NCBI RefSeq assembly: GCF_030165005.1
Contig: NZ_JASNNW010000023.1
Span: 42,692 to 106,691 of the forward strand
Source: Blastococcus capsensis
GTDB taxonomy: Bacteria > Actinomycetota > Actinomycetes > Mycobacteriales > Geodermatophilaceae
Direction: 5' to 3'
DNA: 64,000 bases
Shown here: in pieces, positions 39,643-47,893 of the stretch
How positions within the stretch are numbered: the first letter of the stretch is position 1
Layout of the letters: the number at the start of each line of letters is the position of its first letter
The notes under the pieces: model-generated
The model's input: the letters and a program-made list of their open reading frames with translations, nothing else
Told to the model about the DNA's origin: nothing
The model's database searches: none
Translations under genes and position numbers: made by a program

Positions 39643-40085
39643 GAGCGCACCTCGGGCGACGAGGACGGTTCGTCGTAGATGTACGTGCGGACCCGGGTGA
39701 ACGCGACGATCTCCCCGATCGTGCCGGCGAGGGACACCACGATCGCCGTGACCGCGAACGCGATCGGGGACAGCCACTCGGCATTCCGGAACAGGAGGAG
39801 GAAGACCCCGAGCAGACCGACCTTGAAGAAGTAGCTGACCATGGCGCCGAGGAAGACCACACGCGGATCCAACCCAGCCATCCGTCCCAGGATGATCATG
39901 GTCGAGGCGGCGCTCACCACGACGAGGACGGCGGCGAGGGCACTGCCGGCCGCGCCGAGCGCTCCTTCCAGCACGGTGAACACCGCAATGGCGACGACGG
40001 CGACCGCGAGCGAGGGCACAGCCCCGCCGCGCAGCATGGCGCCGTAGGGGTCGGGGCGCTTTGTGGCCCTCGGCTCAGCAATCAC
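39639..40085 (-). CDS. atpI: AtpI-like membrane protein
   Basis: 148 residues with four hydrophobic helices (SLAVAVVAIAVFTVLEGAL, AAVLVVVSAASTMIILG, VSYFFKVGLLGVFLLLF, PIAFAVTAIVVSLAGTIG). The position before atpB and the size fit the actinobacterial AtpI-like protein (Rv1303 position). GTG start at 40083-40085, with TAAGGT five bases upstream that could be read either as an SD (AAGG) or as a -10 hexamer. Confidence 0.8.
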   Translation of the reverse strand: MIAEPRATKRPDPYGAMLRGGAVPSLAVAVVAIAVFTVLEGALGAAGSALAAVLVVVSAASTMIILGRMAGLDPRVVFLGAMVSYFFKVGLLGVFLLLFRNAEWLSPIAFAVTAIVVSLAGTIGEIVAFTRVRTYIYDEPSSSPEVRS

Positions 40086-40150
40086 GCCCTACCTTATCCG
40101 GCTCGCCGCGAAGGTCCTCGAGGCGGCGGTGACCCGGCGGACCCCCCGGT

Positions 40151-41371
40151 TCAGCGGAGCACCTCGCGCACCTCCGACGCCCCCGCCTCGGTCCGCTTCA
40201 CGCGGGAGGTCGGGTGGTCGGCGCGGCTCCGGCGGCGCTGCGCCTCCAGCTCGGCGGCCCGCGCCTCGCGGGCGGCCCGTCGCGCGCGCGGGCTCAGCAC
40301 CACGACGACGCCGACGACCAGCAGCACCGCGATGGCCACCAGCAGCTCCACCCGGCCGCCGGTGATCGACACCCCGACCGCGCCGAAGGACAGCAGTGCG
40401 GCCCAGAAGTACATGACCAGCACGGCCCGCCGGTGCGAGTGCCCGATCGACAGCAGCCGGTGGTGCAGGTGCATCTTGTCCGGCGAGAACGGCGACCGGC
40501 CCTTGCGGGTGCGCCGCACCACCGCCAGCACCAGGTCGATGAATGGGATGAAGAGGATCGCGATCGGCACGAGCAGCGGCAGGGTCAGGGGCAGCAGGCT
40601 GGCCGCCGACCCGAAGGTCTGGGCGTCCACTCCCCCGGTCGCCGTCACCGCGGCCGCCGACAGCATGAGCCCGACGAGCATCGACCCGGAATCGCCCATG
40701 AAGATGCGCGCCGGGCTGAAGTTGTGCGGCAGGAAGCCCAGGCAGGCGCCGGCCAGCACGGCGGTGATCAGCGCCGGGGCGCTCGCCGCCTCCTCGTACC
40801 GCATCTGGCCGAGGTTGTAGCTGTAGGCGAAGAACGCCAGCGCGGCGATCGCCGACACCCCCGCGGCCAGCCCGTCCAGACCGTCGATGAAGTTCAGCGC
40901 ATTCACCGCGAAGACGGTCAGCAGGATGGTCAGCGGCACGCCGACGTCCGGGCCGAGGATCAGCGTCCCGATGTCCGCGAACGGCAGGAACAGGAAGGCC
41001 AGCTGCACACCGAGCAGCACCATGACGCCGGCCGCGGCGATCTGCCCGGTGAGTTTCGTCAGTGCGTCCAGAGCCCACTTGTCGTCGAGCACCCCCAGCA
41101 GGCAGATCAGCCCGCCGGCGACCAGCACCGCGTAGACCTGGGTGTCCTCGAACGTCCGCTGCAGCGCGGGCAGCCGGGAGGCCACCAGGACGGCGGCGAC
41201 CACCCCGAGGTACATGGCCACGCCACCGCCCCGCGGGGTCGGGATGACGTGCACGTCACGCTCCCGCGGAGCGGCCATCATGCGCAGCCGGATCGCCGTC
41301 ATCCGCACCACGGGCGTGGCCAGGAAGGTGACCAGCGCCGCGGTGAGCAGGACGACGACGTACTCGCGCAC
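40151..41371 (-). CDS. wecA: Undecaprenyl/decaprenyl-phosphate GlcNAc-1-phosphate transferase
   Basis: 406 residues, about eleven membrane helices. It transfers GlcNAc-1-P to a polyprenyl phosphate, starting arabinogalactan or other wall polymer synthesis. The MraY/WecA-family motifs are present: VHVIPTPRGGGVAMYLG, GVLDDKWALDA, NALNFIDGLDGLAAG, RIFMGDSGSMLVG and the His loop DKMHLHHRLL. The cytoplasmic tail is Arg/Ala-rich. GTG start three bases after glyA. It occupies the position of rfe (Rv1302) in M. tuberculosis. Confidence 0.92.
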   Translation of the reverse strand: MREYVVVLLTAALVTFLATPVVRMTAIRLRMMAAPRERDVHVIPTPRGGGVAMYLGVVAAVLVASRLPALQRTFEDTQVYAVLVAGGLICLLGVLDDKWALDALTKLTGQIAAAGVMVLLGVQLAFLFLPFADIGTLILGPDVGVPLTILLTVFAVNALNFIDGLDGLAAGVSAIAALAFFAYSYNLGQMRYEEAASAPALITAVLAGACLGFLPHNFSPARIFMGDSGSMLVGLMLSAAAVTATGGVDAQTFGSAASLLPLTLPLLVPIAILFIPFIDLVLAVVRRTRKGRSPFSPDKMHLHHRLLSIGHSHRRAVLVMYFWAALLSFGAVGVSITGGRVELLVAIAVLLVVGVVVVLSPRARRAAREARAAELEAQRRRSRADHPTSRVKRTEAGASEVREVLR

Positions 41372-41374
41372 GAC

Positions 41375-42664
41375 TCAGTCGGTCCGCGCGGGCTCGGGGT
41401 ATGCGGGGTGGGCGCCGACCAGCTCACGGACGCCGGCGGCGACCTCGGCCGTGCGGCTGCCGTCGGCGTCGCGGATGGCGGTGCCGATGAGCGAGGCGAT
41501 CTCCTTCATGTGCGTCTCCGTCATGCCCTGCGTGGTCACCGCGGGGCTGCCGACCCGGATGCCCGAGGCGACCGAGGCCGGCTGCGGGTCGAAGGGGATC
41601 GCGTTCTTGTTCAGGACGATGCCCGCGGCACCGCACCGCGCCTCGGCGTCCGCCCCGGTCACGCCGGTCTCCCGCAGGTCCAGCAGCGCGAGGTGGGTGT
41701 CGGTGCCGCCGGCCACCGGCCGCAGCCCCTCGGCCGCCAGGCCCTCGGTGAGCGCCTGCGCGTTCGTGACCACTTGCCGTGCGTAGGCCTGGTACGCAGG
41801 CTGCAGGCACTCCTTGAAGTTCACCGCCTTGGCGGCGACGGCGTGCATGAGCGGGCCGCCCTGCATCATCGGGAAGGCGGACTTGTCGATGGCCTTGGCG
41901 TGCTCGGCCTTGCAGACGATCGCGCCACCGCGCGGACCACGCAGCACCTTGTGGGTGGTGAAGGTGACCACGTCGGCGTAGGGCACCGGGCTCGGGATCG
42001 CCTTGCCGGCGACCAGGCCGATGAAGTGCGCCGCGTCGACCATGAAGATCGCGCCGACCTCGTCGGCGATCTCGCGGAACGCGGCGAAGTCGATCAGCCG
42101 CGGGATCGCCGATCCGCCGGCCACGATGAGCTTGGGCCGGTGCTCTCGGGCCAGGTCGCGCACCTGGTCGTAGTCGATGTGCTCGGTCTTCTCGTCGACC
42201 CCGTACTGCACGGCGTTGAACCACTTGCCGCTGAAGCTGACCTTCGTGCCGTGGGTCAGGTGGCCGCCGTGCGGCAGCGCCATGCCGAGGAACGTGTCGC
42301 CCGGCTTCAGGAAGGCGCCGTAGGCGGCCAGGTTCGCGTTCGCGCCGGAGTGCGGCTGCAGGTTGGCGTGCTCGGCGCCGAAGAGTTCCTTGGCCCGCGC
42401 GATGCCGATCTCCTCGGCGACGTCGACGACCTCGCAGCCGCCGTAGTAGCGCCGGCCGGGGTAACCCTCGGCGTACTTGTTCGACAGCGTGCTCCCGAGC
42501 GCGGCCAGCACGGCCGGGCTGGTGAAGTTCTCGCTGGCGATCAGCTGCAGCCCACCGCGCAGCCGGTCCAGCTCTCCGGTGACCACACCGGCGATGTCGG
42601 GGTCGAAGGCGGCCAGGGCGTCGAAGTCCGGCCCCCAATACGGTGTCATGGCGGGGGTGCTCAT
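41375..42664 (-). CDS. glyA: Serine hydroxymethyltransferase
   Basis: 429 residues; PLP enzyme that interconverts serine and glycine and charges tetrahydrofolate with a C1 unit. The PLP lysine is in [19 protein letters not shown]. Other conserved parts are [38 protein letters not shown] and [13 protein letters not shown]. The ATG at 42662-42664 is chosen because GGAG precedes it and the protein then starts at the usual place; an upstream frame extension is low-quality. It lies directly before wecA. Confidence 0.95.
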   Translation of the reverse strand: MSTPAMTPYWGPDFDALAAFDPDIAGVVTGELDRLRGGLQLIASENFTSPAVLAALGSTLSNKYAEGYPGRRYYGGCEVVDVAEEIGIARAKELFGAEHANLQPHSGANANLAAYGAFLKPGDTFLGMALPHGGHLTHGTKVSFSGKWFNAVQYGVDEKTEHIDYDQVRDLAREHRPKLIVAGGSAIPRLIDFAAFREIADEVGAIFMVDAAHFIGLVAGKAIPSPVPYADVVTFTTHKVLRGPRGGAIVCKAEHAKAIDKSAFPMMQGGPLMHAVAAKAVNFKECLQPAYQAYARQVVTNAQALTEGLAAEGLRPVAGGTDTHLALLDLRETGVTGADAEARCGAAGIVLNKNAIPFDPQPASVASGIRVGSPAVTTQGMTETHMKEIASLIGTAIRDADGSRTAEVAAGVRELVGAHPAYPEPARTD

Positions 42665-42961
42665 CTCAGGCGCACTCCAGGAGTCGGTGCGGGCGCCCGC
42701 GACGCCCGGGCTCGGGCGGCGCGGCGGTCGTACAACTATGACACTGCGACAAGGCGACACTGCGACGCTCCGCGTCGCACCGCGGGCTGTCACATCGCGA
42801 CGCTCCGCGTCGCACCGCGGCCAGGTGCCGTCCCCGGCCTGCGCTGAGCGCGTCCGCGCGCTCCTCGCCGGACCCTCCGGGCCCACCTCGTCGGCGCCCC
42901 GCACCCCTGGACCTGCGGTCGAGCCCTCCTCGCGAACCCCTCCGGGGTCCACTCATCGGTC
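42665..42961. promoter_or_regulatory. glyA leader / sua5 3' region with a duplicated palindrome
   Basis: A 297-base gap with no gene. GCGACGCTCCGCGTCGCACCGCGG occurs twice in direct orientation (about 42762-42784 and 42799-42820); each contains the stem GCGACGC/GCGTCGC around a TCC loop. Shorter ACACTGCGAC units are repeated beside it. On the minus strand TTGTCG, then TAGTTGTAC, lie between the hairpins and glyA and may hold its promoter. The hairpins could terminate sua5 transcripts or bind a regulator. Nothing resembling a glycine riboswitch was recognised. Confidence 0.45.
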
Positions 42962-43621
42962 TCAGTCCGTGAGTTCGGGGACGACCTCCCGCAGCCGGTC
43001 CACCGGGACCGCACCGACGCGGAGCACGCGCGGCGTCGGACCGGTGCAGTCGACGATGGTGCTGGCCGCAGAACTGGTGCGGGGGCCGTCGTCCAGGATC
43101 ACCGCAGCGTGCGGGCCGAGCTGCATGTCGGCCTCTTGGGCGGAGGCAGCCGCCGGACGCCCCGAGCGGTTGGCGCTGGAGACCGCGAGCGGACCGGTGC
43201 GGCGCAGCAGGTCCCGGGCCAGCTCGTCGTCCGGAAGCCGGATCGCGACCGTCCCCTCGGCGTCGCCCAGGTCCCAGGCGAGGGACGGCGCGTGCTCCAG
43301 CACCAACGTGAGTCCGCCGGGCCAGAACTCCTGCGCGAGCCGCGTCGCCGTCTCCGGGGTCTGCAGCACCAGACCGGCCAGCGTGGACGCCTCGCCGATC
43401 AGCACCGGCACGGGCATCGCGCGCCCCCGGTTCTTCGCGGCCAGCAGGCGGGTGACCGCCGGCGGGGTGAAGGCATCGGCCGCGACGCCGTAGACGGTGT
43501 CGGTCGGCAGCAGCACCAGCTCACCTCGGCCGATCGCCGCGGCGGCGGCGTCGAGCCCCGCGGCGCGGGCGGTGGGTTCGGAGCAGTCGTAGATGTCGGC
43601 CACGAAGCAGCAGTCTGACAC
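42962..43621 (-). CDS. tsaC: L-threonylcarbamoyladenylate synthase (Sua5/YciO/YrdC)
   Basis: 219 residues. It makes threonylcarbamoyl-AMP for the t6A modification of ANN-decoding tRNAs. The YrdC core shows LVLLPTDTVYGVAADAF, the nucleotide-binding KNRGRAMPVPVLI, FWPGGLTLVLEHA and SSANRSGRPAAAS. Only the catalytic domain is present, without the Sua5 extension. GTG start at 43619-43621. It is located between prmC-side genes and wecA, as in M. tuberculosis (Rv1301), but with the kinase gene and glyA inserted on either side. Confidence 0.92.
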   Translation of the reverse strand: MSDCCFVADIYDCSEPTARAAGLDAAAAAIGRGELVLLPTDTVYGVAADAFTPPAVTRLLAAKNRGRAMPVPVLIGEASTLAGLVLQTPETATRLAQEFWPGGLTLVLEHAPSLAWDLGDAEGTVAIRLPDDELARDLLRRTGPLAVSSANRSGRPAAASAQEADMQLGPHAAVILDDGPRTSSAASTIVDCTGPTPRVLRVGAVPVDRLREVVPELTD

Positions 43622-43839
43622 TGCTCGCGCGGGCGGGCGTCAGAGGACGGTGACCACACCGAACGGGCGGGACGTCATCGTTCCTTGCGAACGCCCTCGT
43701 ACGGCCCCGGGGATTCCTTCATCGAGACGATCCGGCCCGTGGTCGTGTCCCGCTTCGTCCACCGCCCGGTAGGCCGCCCCTACGACGAGGTCGTAGCCAG
43801 CAGCGGCGGCAGCCGGTGGTGCACCGCATGGGGACGACG
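43622..43839. other. Gap without recognised gene
   Basis: 218 bases between the kinase gene and sua5. A plus-strand frame from 43685 reads GDSFIETIRPVVVSRFVHRP before running antisense into the kinase gene; codon use there is not convincing. No promoter or hairpin of note. Confidence 0.4.
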
Positions 43840-45351
43840 TCAGTCCTCGCCTTCGCCCTCCCTCTCCTTCCTCCTCTCCTCCGCGTCCTTCCGCTCGTCC
43901 TCGGCCTCCTCCTTCGCCTCCTTCCTCGCCTCCTCGGCCTCCTTCCTCGCCTCCTTCTCGGCTTTCTTCGCCTCCTCCCTCGCCTCCTTCCTCGCCTCCT
44001 CCTCGGCCTCCCTCCGGTCCTCGCGCTCGTCGTCGCGCGAGTCGGCCGGAGGCGGCACCGGAGCAGGCACGGGCACCGGCGGCACCGCGTAGGACAGGAG
44101 TACGAGATCGCCTGGGGCGAGGGTCCCGACCGGATCCAGCGCGGTCACCTGACCCGCCGGCACGTCCGCCGTCTCGACGGCGGCGAGCTCCACCCGCAGA
44201 CCGCGTCCGACGAGTTCTGCCTGGACCTCCTGGACCGGCCGGCCGAGGTGGTCCTCGGCGGCCACCTCGATCCCGGCGGGAGTCGTCGCGACCGGGGCGT
44301 CGCCGGGAGGCACAGGATCTGAGCGGCCGGTGAGCACTACCGCCAGGACGGCGACGGCGACGGCGACGGCGAGCAGGATCGCGGCCAGCCCCGCCAGCAC
44401 GGGGATCGCCCTGCGGCGGCGCGCCCGCGCAGCCGTCGGCGGAGCGGCCATCGGGGCGGTGCCCGGGCCGAGGACCGGCAGCACCGCCGTGGTCGCCCGT
44501 CGCGTCGGGGAGGTGGGCATGCCCGGGGCCAACTGCTCGGCGGCATCCCGGAGCGCCGCACCGTCGGGGAACCGCACGTGCGGGTCCTTGGCCATGGCAC
44601 GCTCCACGAGAGCCCGGACGCCGGCCGGGACCCCGGGCGGTAGGGGAGGCGGCACGTCGTGGATGTGCATGACCGCGATCTGGACGGGGTTCTCGGCCTC
44701 GAACGGGCGTCGCCCGGCCAGGCATTCGTAGCCGACCGTCCCCAGGGCGTAGACGTCGCTGGCCGGGGTCGACTGCCCGCCCGCTGCCTGCTCGGGTGAG
44801 AAGTAGTGCGCCGTCCCGATCACCTGGCCGGTGCCGGTGACCGCGACGCTGGCAGCGGACCGGGCGATCCCGAAGTCGGTGATCTTCACGACGCCCTGCG
44901 GGGTGACGAGCAGGTTCGCCGGCTTGATGTCGCGGTGCACGACCCCGGCGGCGTGCGCGGCCGCGAGCCCGTCGGCCGCCTGCCCCAGGACGTCCACCGT
45001 CCGTGCCGCGTCGAGGCGCCCTTCCCTCGCGAGCAGGTCGGCGAGGGACTCGCCCTCGACGAGCTCCATCACCAGGTAGGCCAGCGGTGAACCGTCAGGG
45101 CCCGCCGGCACCTCGCCGTAGTCGAACACCGCGGCGATGTGCGGGTGGGTGAGGAGGGCGGCGTGCTGCGCCTCGGCCCGGAACCGCGCCAGGAACGTGG
45201 CGTTCCCTGCGAACTGGTCGCGCAGCACCTTCACCGCGACCGGCCGGTCCAGCAGCGTGTCGCGCCCGCGCCATACCTGGCCCATGCCGCCGCCGGCGAT
45301 CGGTGAGCTCAGCTCGTACCGGTTCGCCAGCAGATCCGTCCGCGGTCGCAT
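43840..45351 (-). CDS. Transmembrane Ser/Thr protein kinase (PknB type) with one PASTA domain and a charged tail
   Basis: 503 residues. The kinase domain (about 11-275) has all active motifs: IAGGGMGQVWRG, AVKVL with K41, HRDIKPANLL at 139-149, DFGIARS at 159-165 and GTAHYFSPEQ. A juxtamembrane Pro/Arg segment leads to one membrane helix (about 318-342). A single PASTA-like module follows (about 365-430) and then an unusual outer tail of Glu, Lys, Arg and Ala only (about 440-503), predicted as a long charged helix. The ATG is supported by GGGAGG. PASTA domains bind peptidoglycan fragments or lipid II in related kinases. It is inserted between prmC and sua5 compared with M. tuberculosis. Confidence 0.93.
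   Translation of the reverse strand: MRPRTDLLANRYELSSPIAGGGMGQVWRGRDTLLDRPVAVKVLRDQFAGNATFLARFRAEAQHAALLTHPHIAAVFDYGEVPAGPDGSPLAYLVMELVEGESLADLLAREGRLDAARTVDVLGQAADGLAAAHAAGVVHRDIKPANLLVTPQGVVKITDFGIARSAASVAVTGTGQVIGTAHYFSPEQAAGGQSTPASDVYALGTVGYECLAGRRPFEAENPVQIAVMHIHDVPPPLPPGVPAGVRALVERAMAKDPHVRFPDGAALRDAAEQLAPGMPTSPTRRATTAVLPVLGPGTAPMAAPPTAARARRRRAIPVLAGLAAILLAVAVAVAVLAVVLTGRSDPVPPGDAPVATTPAGIEVAAEDHLGRPVQEVQAELVGRGLRVELAAVETADVPAGQVTALDPVGTLAPGDLVLLSYAVPPVPVPAPVPPPADSRDDEREDRREAEEEARKEAREEAKKAEKEARKEAEEARKEAKEEAEDERKDAEERRKEREGEGED
43845..44035. repeat. Polypyrimidine/polypurine tract encoding the kinase tail
   Basis: On the plus strand this stretch is dominated by repeated CCTCCTTCCTCG and CCTCCTCGG units; the minus strand is nearly pure purine. 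It codes for the EAR/KEA-rich tail. Strong strand asymmetry plus short tandem units makes it prone to slippage and possible triplex formation (inference). Confidence 0.7.
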
Positions 45352-45440
45352 CGCGCCTCCCTGCCGTCGGTTCCCCGGTGCCACGGCACCGCCGCCCGCA
45401 ATCGTCGAACCGGCCCGGGGCACCCGTCCGGGTGCCCCGC

Positions 45441-46301
45441 TCACTCCCGTCGGGCCGTGGTGTACCGCGAGCGTCCGGCGAGGTCCGGGTGATCGTCCAC
45501 GTCGGCGAAGCCGCCGTGCGCCCGGACGACCGCCGGCAGGCTCTCCCCCTGCTGGTCGGCGTGCTCGATGCCCAGCACCCCGCCCGGCCGGAGCAGCCGG
45601 GCGGCGGTGACCAGGAGCCCGCGGACGACGTCGAGCCCGTCGGGCCCACCCCACAGCGCCAGCGGCGGGTCGTGGTCGGCTACCTCGCGCGGCACCCGTG
45701 CCCCGTCGGGGACGTAGGGCGGGTTGGAGACGACCAGGTCGACCGTGCCGTCGAGGTCGCGCAGCAGCCCGCCGTCGGTCATGTCCCCGGCGAGCACATC
45801 GACCGCGGTGTCCCCGGCGGCGGCACGGGTGCGCGCGTTGTGCCGGGTCCATTCGACGGCGCCGGGATCGCGCTCCACCGCGGTCACCCGCGCACCGGGG
45901 TGCTCGTGCGCGATCGACAGCGCGATCGCCCCGGAGCCGGACCCCAGGTCGACCACGACCGGATCGACGCTGCCGGCCACCTGCCGCAGCGCCCACCCCA
46001 CCAGCTGCTCGGTCTCGGGCCGGGGGACGAACACGCCCGGCCCGACCGCGAGCTCCAGGTACCGGAACGGCGCCCGACCGGTCAGGTGCTGCAGTGGGAC
46101 GCGGTCGGCCCGCTGGACCAGCAGCGCCTCGAACCGGGCGGCCGCCACGTCGTCGACGTCCTCGAGGGTGACCAGCCGTGTGCGCGGCACGCCGAGCGCG
46201 TGCGCCAGCAGCAGCTCGGCGTCGACGCGCGGGGACTCCACGCCGGCCCCGGCCAGCCGGGCGGCCGCCGCGGTGAGCAGGGCTCTGCAGGTGAGGGGCA
46301 T
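45441..46301 (-). CDS. prmC: Peptide chain release factor N5-glutamine methyltransferase
   Basis: 286 residues. PrmC methylates the Gln of the GGQ motif of release factors. The N-terminal helical recognition domain (about 1-75) is followed by a class I SAM fold with [19 protein letters not shown] and the signature [10 protein letters not shown]. It starts six bases after the stop of prfA, its substrate gene, a very common pairing. Confidence 0.95.
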   Translation of the reverse strand: MPLTCRALLTAAAARLAGAGVESPRVDAELLLAHALGVPRTRLVTLEDVDDVAAARFEALLVQRADRVPLQHLTGRAPFRYLELAVGPGVFVPRPETEQLVGWALRQVAGSVDPVVVDLGSGSGAIALSIAHEHPGARVTAVERDPGAVEWTRHNARTRAAAGDTAVDVLAGDMTDGGLLRDLDGTVDLVVSNPPYVPDGARVPREVADHDPPLALWGGPDGLDVVRGLLVTAARLLRPGGVLGIEHADQQGESLPAVVRAHGGFADVDDHPDLAGRSRYTTARRE

Positions 46302-46307
46302 GGCGTT

Positions 46308-47387
46308 CTAGGCGCCCGCCGCCAGCAGCTCGGCGGTGTGCGCGCTGACCAGGGCGCCGATGACGCCGTCGAGGTCACCGTCGAGCACCTGGTCGAGGTT
46401 GTGCGACTTGTAGCCGACCCGGTGGTCGGAGATCCGGTTCTCCGGGAAGTTGTAGGTGCGCACCCGCTCGCTGCGGTCGACGGTGCGGACCTGGCTGCGC
46501 CGCTGGTCGCTGGCGGTGGCCGCGGCCTCCTCCCGGGCGGCGGCCAGCAGCCGGGAGCGCAGCACCCGCAGCGCCGACTCCCGGTTCTGCAGCTGGCTCT
46601 TCTCGTTCTGCGAGCTGACCACGATGCCGGTGGGCAGGTGGGTGATGCGGACGGCGGAGTCGGTGGTGTTCACGCTCTGCCCGCCAGGGCCCGACGAGCG
46701 GAACACGTCGATCCGCAGGTCGTTCGGGTCGACGGTGACGTCGACCTCCTCGGCCTCGGGCAGCACGAGGACGCCGGCCGCCGAGGTGTGGATGCGCCCC
46801 TGGCTCTCGGTGGCCGGCACCCGCTGGACCCGGTGCACGCCGCCCTCGAACTTCAACCGGGACCAGATGCCTTCATCGTTGCGGGACTTGATGGCGACCG
46901 CGACGTCCTTGTACCCGCCCAGCTCCGCGTCGACGGCGTCGAGCACCTCGGTGGCCCAGCCACGCCGCTCGGCGTACCGCAGGTACATGCGCAGCAGATC
47001 GCCCGCGAACAGCGCGGACTCCGCGCCGCCCTCCCCGGCCTTGATCTCGAGGATGACGTCCTTGTCGTCGTCGGGGTCCTTGGGCAGCAGCTGCTCGCGC
47101 AACCGGTCGGTCAGCTCGGAGATCCGGCGCTCCAGCGCCGTCGCCTCGGCGGCGAACGACACGTCCTCGGCGGCCAGCTCGCGGGCGGCGCTCAGGTCGT
47201 CACGCGCCTGGTCCAGGCCGCGGGCGGTCTCCACCAGCGGCGCCAGCTGGGCGTAGCGGCGTCCCATCCGGCGGGCGCGCGACTGGTCGGCGTGCACCGC
47301 CGGGTCGGCGAGCTCCTGCTCCAGGCGCGCGTGCTCGGCGAGCAGCCCGGCCAGCCGGTCGGGTGCCGACGTCTCGGTGCTGCTCAT
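46308..47387 (-). CDS. prfA: Peptide chain release factor 1
   Basis: 359 residues. Reads UAA and UAG and releases the peptide by the GGQ loop, seen in [19 protein letters not shown]. Preceding parts are the N-terminal coiled coil and the domain with [20 protein letters not shown]. The ATG at 47385-47387 gives the family-usual N-terminus, with GAGAGG upstream. Located in the rho-rpmE-prfA-prmC run. Confidence 0.96.
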   Translation of the reverse strand: MSSTETSAPDRLAGLLAEHARLEQELADPAVHADQSRARRMGRRYAQLAPLVETARGLDQARDDLSAARELAAEDVSFAAEATALERRISELTDRLREQLLPKDPDDDKDVILEIKAGEGGAESALFAGDLLRMYLRYAERRGWATEVLDAVDAELGGYKDVAVAIKSRNDEGIWSRLKFEGGVHRVQRVPATESQGRIHTSAAGVLVLPEAEEVDVTVDPNDLRIDVFRSSGPGGQSVNTTDSAVRITHLPTGIVVSSQNEKSQLQNRESALRVLRSRLLAAAREEAAATASDQRRSQVRTVDRSERVRTYNFPENRISDHRVGYKSHNLDQVLDGDLDGVIGALVSAHTAELLAAGA

Positions 47388-47475
47388 CAGGGGGTGCCTC
47401 TCAGGCTCACGTCGGGTCCGGACATGACGACGGCGCCCGCCCCACCGTGAGGTGGAACGGGCGCCGTCAGGGGTG

Positions 47476-47709
47476 CTACTGGGCGTCGACCGCCGCGCCG
47501 GCGTTGCGCTTGCCGAAGCGCTTCTCGAAGCGGGCCACGCGGCCACCGGTGTCGAGGATCTTCTGCTTGCCGGTGTAGAAGGGGTGGCACGCCGAGCAGA
47601 CCTCGACGGTCAGCTGACCGCTGGGCGACGTGCTGCGGGTGGTGAAGGTGTTCCCGCAACCACAGGTCACGGTGGTCTCGTGGTACGTGGGGTGGATGTC
47701 GGGCTTCAT
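47476..47709 (-). CDS. rpmE: 50S ribosomal protein L31, zinc-binding type
   Basis: 77 residues from ATG 47707-47709, opening [20 protein letters not shown]. The zinc-type (C+) cysteines are present in TCGCGNTF and in [13 protein letters not shown]. An in-frame extension of 12 residues upstream is rejected because AAGAGG precedes the internal ATG and L31 begins MK. A C+ paralogue is usually paired with a zinc-independent copy elsewhere in the genome, used under zinc starvation. Confidence 0.96.
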   Translation of the reverse strand: MKPDIHPTYHETTVTCGCGNTFTTRSTSPSGQLTVEVCSACHPFYTGKQKILDTGGRVARFEKRFGKRNAGAAVDAQ

Positions 47710-47867
47710 GCCTGCTGCCTCTTCCGAGAAGTCTGTGCGGTTCACGTGGTGGAACGCCGGGCGGCGCGAGGTATTCCGCGCCGGGGGCGGGGCTCGGTCG
47801 ACCAGTATCCCTGATCGCCGTGCCCCGCCGGCACCCGGCCCCGCTGCCGGGCCCCGCCGCGAGCTCG

Positions 47868-47893
47868 CGAGTGACGGGGTGCAGCGGGATCCT
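47868..47893 (+). repeat. AAGGATCCC variant of the stop-proximal repeat, after rho
   Basis: GAGCTCGCGAGTGACGGGG and GCGGGATCCTTCA run up to the rho stop codon on the opposite strand, so the rho mRNA continues TGAAGGATCCC. Placement and core match the other members. Confidence 0.5.

Noticed and set aside
42665..42961. Glycine riboswitch before glyA
   Set aside because: The two hairpins are simple GC palindromes without the conserved glycine aptamer core.
43685..44092. Plus-strand ORF over the kinase tail
   Set aside because: Its Ser/Leu-rich half is the antisense of the purine-rich kinase tail, and its start region has weak coding character.
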